Source of the DNA: an uncultured Lachnospiraceae bacterium | GTDB taxonomy: Bacteria; Bacillota; Clostridia; Lachnospirales; Lachnospiraceae | Length of the DNA stretch: 10,360 nt | Reading direction: 5' to 3' | Assembly (NCBI GenBank): GCA_900313745.1 | Contig: OMSM01000403.1 | Coordinates: 1 to 10,360 of the forward strand | Shown: piece by piece, positions 8,082 to 10,360 of the stretch | How the letters are laid out: each line of letters begins with the position of its first letter | Position numbering within the stretch: position 1 is the first letter of the stretch | Translations under genes and position numbers: made by a program | Notes under the pieces: model-generated | Database searches by the model: none | What the model was told of the DNA's origin: nothing | The model's input: only the letters and a program-made list of their open reading frames with translations

Positions 8082-8124
8082 CTTTTGGAATTTTTTTAAT
8101 AAATCTCAGTTCATAATTCCATTC

Positions 8125-8153
8125 TTGTCGGCAGCAATGCAAAAGCATAGACT
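8125..8153 (+). promoter_or_regulatory. Weak candidate promoter for the ISL3 transposase
   Basis: TTGTCG (8125-8130) and TAGACT (8148-8153) are 17 bp apart, each matching four of six consensus bases. Insertion-sequence promoters are often this weak, but chance could also explain it in AT-rich DNA. A transcript from here would include the whole 8184-8255 hairpin. Confidence 0.2.
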
Positions 8154-8183
8154 AAAAAAAGTTGGGGTGAAGGGAAAAAAGGA

Positions 8184-8255
8184 GGACAAAGCAGCCACGA
8201 ACAGGTAAAATGAAAGTGCGAGAATCGCAATGCCTGTGGAGTGGTTGCTTTGTCC
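8184..8255 (+). promoter_or_regulatory. Three-tiered hairpin burying the transposase start
   Basis: The outer arms 8184-8198 and 8241-8255 pair over 15 consecutive positions in RNA, the only irregularity being a G-U at 8194/8245. Inside are a second stem (8201-8205 with 8233-8237) and a third (8217-8221 with 8225-8229, GAA loop). The outer 3' arm holds the likely TTG start (8250) and the last base of its GGAG site (8238-8241). A strong GGAGG (8181-8185) sits at the foot with no start codon at normal spacing. The layout resembles the fold-back inhibition structures of IS10 and IS50, but a different element's end or a structured RNA is possible. Confidence 0.55.
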
Positions 8256-8967
8256 AAGAACAATTAGAGCGCTGAACTGCTGAAAATGGAAGGGGTAGAG
8301 ATCGAAAAAAGGGAGGAATGTGATTCGGAGATTTTCATGCAGCTATCGTTGCGGCGAAAGGAACAAACCTGCAAGCGGTGCGGCATGGGGACAGGGCGAG
8401 TCCACGATTACCGCGTCCGCCAGGTGCGTGACCTGGAGCTGCAGGGAAAGCCGCTGCGGTTGCTGTATCGTCAGCGGCGATACATCTGCCCGAAGTGTGG
8501 GAAGCGATTTTCAGAAACGAACGATTTCGTCGGATGGTACATGCACTTTACCCACAGTACCGGGGAGAAGATCATGAGCCTGCTGCGCCGGCGCAGCAGC
8601 ATGAAGGATATTGCCCGGGATACGGGAAACTCCGTCAAACGGCGTGCAACGCGTACTCAGGCTGATGCCGGTATCGAAGCCCCAGCGCCTGCCGGAGGCC
8701 ATCTCCTTCGACGAGTTCAAGGGAAAAACAGACGGTCAGCGTTTCCAATGCATCGTCACGGATCCCCTGAACCACAGCGTTTTCGATATCCTTCCTGCCA
8801 GGACGGTGGGCACGATCCAGGATTATCTGCGCTTCTTCCCCAATCGGGACGAAGTGAAGTACGTGGTCATGGACATAAACCGCAGCTTCCGCGATGCCGC
8901 GAAGGCATTCCTGCCCAACGTGAAGATTGTCACTCGCCCTGTCAGATACTTGCATTATATAGCATAA
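8250..8967 (+). pseudogene. Degraded ISL3-family transposase (amber stop, frameshift, C-terminal loss)
   Basis: An ISL3 transposase moves its element by a DDE-type reaction. The N-terminal zinc finger is clear: CKRCG (Cys at 8370) and YICPKCGKRF around the family block HDYRVRQVRDL. The helix-turn-helix MKDIARDTGNSV follows. An extra A in the run at 8637-8639 shifts the frame; the next frame resumes with VQRVLRLMPVSKP and the DDE blocks SFDEFKGK (Asp at 8710) and VKYVVMDINRSF (Asp at 8872). Homology fades after NVKIV (8917-8931) and a stop ends the frame at 8967, so the third catalytic Glu and nearly half the protein are missing. The start is best placed at TTG 8250 (GGAG eight bases upstream), but codon 6 is TAG (8265-8267). 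ATG 8286 could reinitiate but has no ribosome site. Non-functional. Confidence 0.88.
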
Positions 8968-8985
8968 ACGCCAGAAACAAAATGG

Positions 8986-8993
8986 AAAAGGAT
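8986..8993 (+). promoter_or_regulatory. Ribosome binding site of the tape-measure remnant
   Basis: AAAAGGAT lies before the ATG at 9002, with nine bases between GGA and the start codon. This spacing shows that the phage gene start was captured with its translation signal. Confidence 0.5.
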
Positions 8994-9001
8994 GTGAACT
9001 C

Positions 9002-9180
9002 ATGGCCGAAACCCTGCGCGAACTGGTGGTCGCACTGTCATCGGACTCCGGCGATTTTTCGCGCAATATGAGCGCCAGCGACCAGCAGATCAGAGAAGTG
9101 AGACCACCTTCCGTCTGGCCGGGGCTGGCGCACAGGATCAAGATCTGCCTTACTCCGGAAACAGGCCCTGCTGTCACTCC
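9002..9180 (+). pseudogene. Remnant of a phage tail tape-measure protein (N-terminus only)
   Basis: From ATG 9002 the translation begins MAETLRELVVALSSDSGDF and continues SRNMSASDQQIRE. This closely resembles the conserved N-terminus of tape-measure proteins in siphovirus-like phages of Firmicutes (recalled pattern: RELxVSLSLDSxxFSRN, then QIKEAE, then FRLAGAG). One missing base near 9098-9099 breaks the frame; in the next frame TTFRLAGAGAQD (9103-9138) restores the match. A third frame then reads ALLRKQALLSLRHQTLA (about 9147-9197), with the coiled-coil feel of the next segment, so a second shift is likely. A full gene encodes many hundreds of residues; here about 60 remain. It converges on the transporter gene's 3' end. 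Non-functional. Confidence 0.65.
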
Positions 9181-9184
9181 GGCA

Positions 9185-10360
9185 TCAAACGCTTGCCCGC
9201 AGCTTTTCCTCATCCAGCATATCCAATGTGCCGGAAAGGCCGATAAGTGCCATTTGCAGGCAGTAGATGTTGACCGCAGTCAGGATGAAGTCGAACAGCA
9301 CGTTCAGCGTCAGGGCAAAGCCGATGGCTTCCTCCGGGATACCGAGCTGGCGGAACAGGATCGCGAAGCACACGACCGCCCCTCCCGAGACGGGCGGAGA
9401 GGAAACGCCCATGAGGAAGCAGGAAAGAATGACGATCGCGATCCAGTTCGGAGTGATCGAGACGCTGTAGATCTCCGCCATGCAGAAGGATACGGCGACG
9501 AAACGGGACAGGCTGCCGGGTTTGAACAGCGTTTGGCCAAGCGGCACGCCGAAGCGGACGATCCGTTTGTCGATCCCGAATCGCTTCTCGCACACTTCCA
9601 GGTTGGCGCTCAGGGCCGCGGGCGAAGAAGCCGTGGTCAGCGCCAGCAGGAAGGCCGGGCCGGACTTCTTCATCAAAAGAAGCGGGTTTACCCTGTGCCG
9701 CACCGTCACGATCGCCGTATATACCATGAGGATCAGCAGGGACAGTCCGATATAGATCGGCACGATCTTGTACGATTGCGAGATCGCGGAAAGCTGGTCG
9801 CTCAGCGCCAGTTTGAATACGCTCAGGAAGACCATGAGGGGGATCAGCGCGTTCGCAATGGTCATGATCGCCTGGATGAAGGTCGTCATATGGTCGACCA
9901 GGCTGGTGACTGTTGAGACCCGGTTGCCCAGGAGCAGCAGGACAATGCCGCCGACGATCGCCAAGAAGATGATCTGCTGCGTGTTGCCGGTGGTGAACGG
10001 CGTGAGCATATTATTCGGGCCGATCCCAAGCAGCATCTGGTAAAACTCGGAAAGGCTGAACGCCGTGCCGCTTCCGGCGGAACCGGTGAAGAGCGGCCAG
10101 CAGAGCAAAGCCGAAAAGACGGACACCAGCATCAGTTCCAAGAGGAAGCGGAAGATCATCCCCTTGCCGATCTTGCTCAGGGTATTCATGTCCCCGATGG
10201 TACAAATTCCCCAGAGCAGGGAAAAGAAGATCATCGGACCGGAAACGGCGGTGATGACGCCCATGATCGTGGTCAGGGTCGGCGCTACGTATTCCTCCAG
10301 CAACCCCTGCTTTGCTCCCTCCGGCAGCAGACTGCAGAGCAGAGCTGCCGCCACGGCCAG
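9185..10360 (-). CDS. Divergent dicarboxylate/amino acid:cation symporter (SDF family), start beyond window
   Basis: The frame is open from the right edge to TGA at 9187-9185: 391 visible residues, with the true start outside (an internal GTG at 10354 is not a credible start). Multiple hydrophobic helices and SDF landmarks are present. These include an N-terminal block SGPMIFFSLLWGI (helix 2-3 region), hairpin 1 with TTASSPAALS (double Ser at visible residues 245-246) then NLEVCEKRFGIDKRIVRF, helix 7 with VPLGQTLFKPGS, hairpin 2 with GVSSPPVSGGAVV, and helix 8 with NVLFDFILTAVN. The family imports dicarboxylates or amino acids with Na+ or H+. Here the NMDGT motif reads FKPGS. Against GltPh helix 8, Asp390, Arg397 and Asp405 become Asn, Leu and Leu, while Asp394 and Asn401 are kept. 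Substrate and ion coupling therefore cannot be transferred from characterised members. No terminator is visible downstream. Confidence 0.85.
   Translation of the reverse strand: MAVAAALLCSLLPEGAKQGLLEEYVAPTLTTIMGVITAVSGPMIFFSLLWGICTIGDMNTLSKIGKGMIFRFLLELMLVSVFSALLCWPLFTGSAGSGTAFSLSEFYQMLLGIGPNNMLTPFTTGNTQQIIFLAIVGGIVLLLLGNRVSTVTSLVDHMTTFIQAIMTIANALIPLMVFLSVFKLALSDQLSAISQSYKIVPIYIGLSLLILMVYTAIVTVRHRVNPLLLMKKSGPAFLLALTTASSPAALSANLEVCEKRFGIDKRIVRFGVPLGQTLFKPGSLSRFVAVSFCMAEIYSVSITPNWIAIVILSCFLMGVSSPPVSGGAVVCFAILFRQLGIPEEAIGFALTLNVLFDFILTAVNIYCLQMALIGLSGTLDMLDEEKLRASV

Noticed and set aside
8086..8121. Inverted repeat TGGAATT...AATTCCA around a 22-base AT-rich loop
   Set aside because: Short, AT-rich and widely spaced; expected by chance in such DNA. 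Not a convincing terminator or insertion-sequence end.
8210..8275. 21-codon frame starting at ATG 8210 downstream of GGAGG
   Set aside because: The ribosome site is 24 bases away, too far, and the peptide is not recognisable.
9151..9182. Two direct copies of ACTCCGG near the transporter's 3' end
   Set aside because: Seven bases is too short to support a target duplication, and no matching copy was found at the transposase's other side.
8635..9213. Minus-strand 192-codon frame
   Set aside because: It lies opposite the transposase and tape-measure remnants, whose plus-strand readings match known families.
9002..9916. Plus-strand 304-codon frame taken as a whole gene
   Set aside because: Only the first ~32 residues look like protein (the tape-measure start). 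The rest is the antisense of the transporter, rich in Asp, Arg and His with no domain.
1..10360. CRISPR array, tRNA, rRNA or toxin-antitoxin pair
   Set aside because: No regularly spaced repeats, no tRNA cloverleaf or rRNA signature, and no small paired genes were seen on reading through the window.

Overview
The window looks like chromosome of a Gram-positive gut-type anaerobe of the class Clostridia (inference). The grounds are a giant wall-associated protein combining Cna-B/SpaA repeats with a fibro-slime domain, AGGAGG-type ribosome sites, and a fairly GC-rich coding style. I could not compute composition or run searches.

Positions 1-7786 are one uninterrupted minus-strand reading frame that runs off the left edge. 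I translated all 2595 visible codons and found no stop. It encodes a modular, probably sortase-anchored surface protein. In order it has an N-terminal membrane anchor or signal, three Cys/His repeats, an acidic linker, a beta-sandwich-like region, a CHAP peptidoglycan hydrolase domain, a second acidic linker, another Ig/PKD-like domain, two tandem ~145-residue modules, a ~480-residue trefoil-like region, a fibro-slime/PA14-type domain, and at least six Cna-B/SpaA domains with visible isopeptide Lys and Glu residues. The long plus-strand frames opposite it are codon-aligned shadows.

Positions 7787-8249 are intergenic. They hold a good sigma-A-type promoter for the surface gene (perfect TATAAT, 17-bp spacer), which implies a ~240-nt untranslated leader, and an AT-rich palindrome over its -35 box. 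Next to the transposase remnant is a 72-nt, three-tiered hairpin.

Positions 8250-9184 are a mobile-element graveyard on the plus strand. It holds an ISL3-family transposase with an early amber stop, a one-base frameshift and a missing C-terminal half. About 60 bp further on is the start of a phage tail tape-measure gene with its own ribosome site, soon frameshifted and cut off.

Positions 9185-10360 carry a minus-strand secondary transporter of the dicarboxylate/amino acid:cation symporter (SDF) family, whose start lies beyond the right edge. It keeps the fold and the SS motif of hairpin 1, but lacks the NMDGT motif and key transmembrane-8 residues.

The two intact genes share a strand, but the wreckage and a dedicated promoter separate them, so they are unlikely to be one operon. 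The surface gene appears to be its own unit: CHAP would act on peptidoglycan, while the fibro-slime and Cna-B parts would form an extended adhesive stalk.
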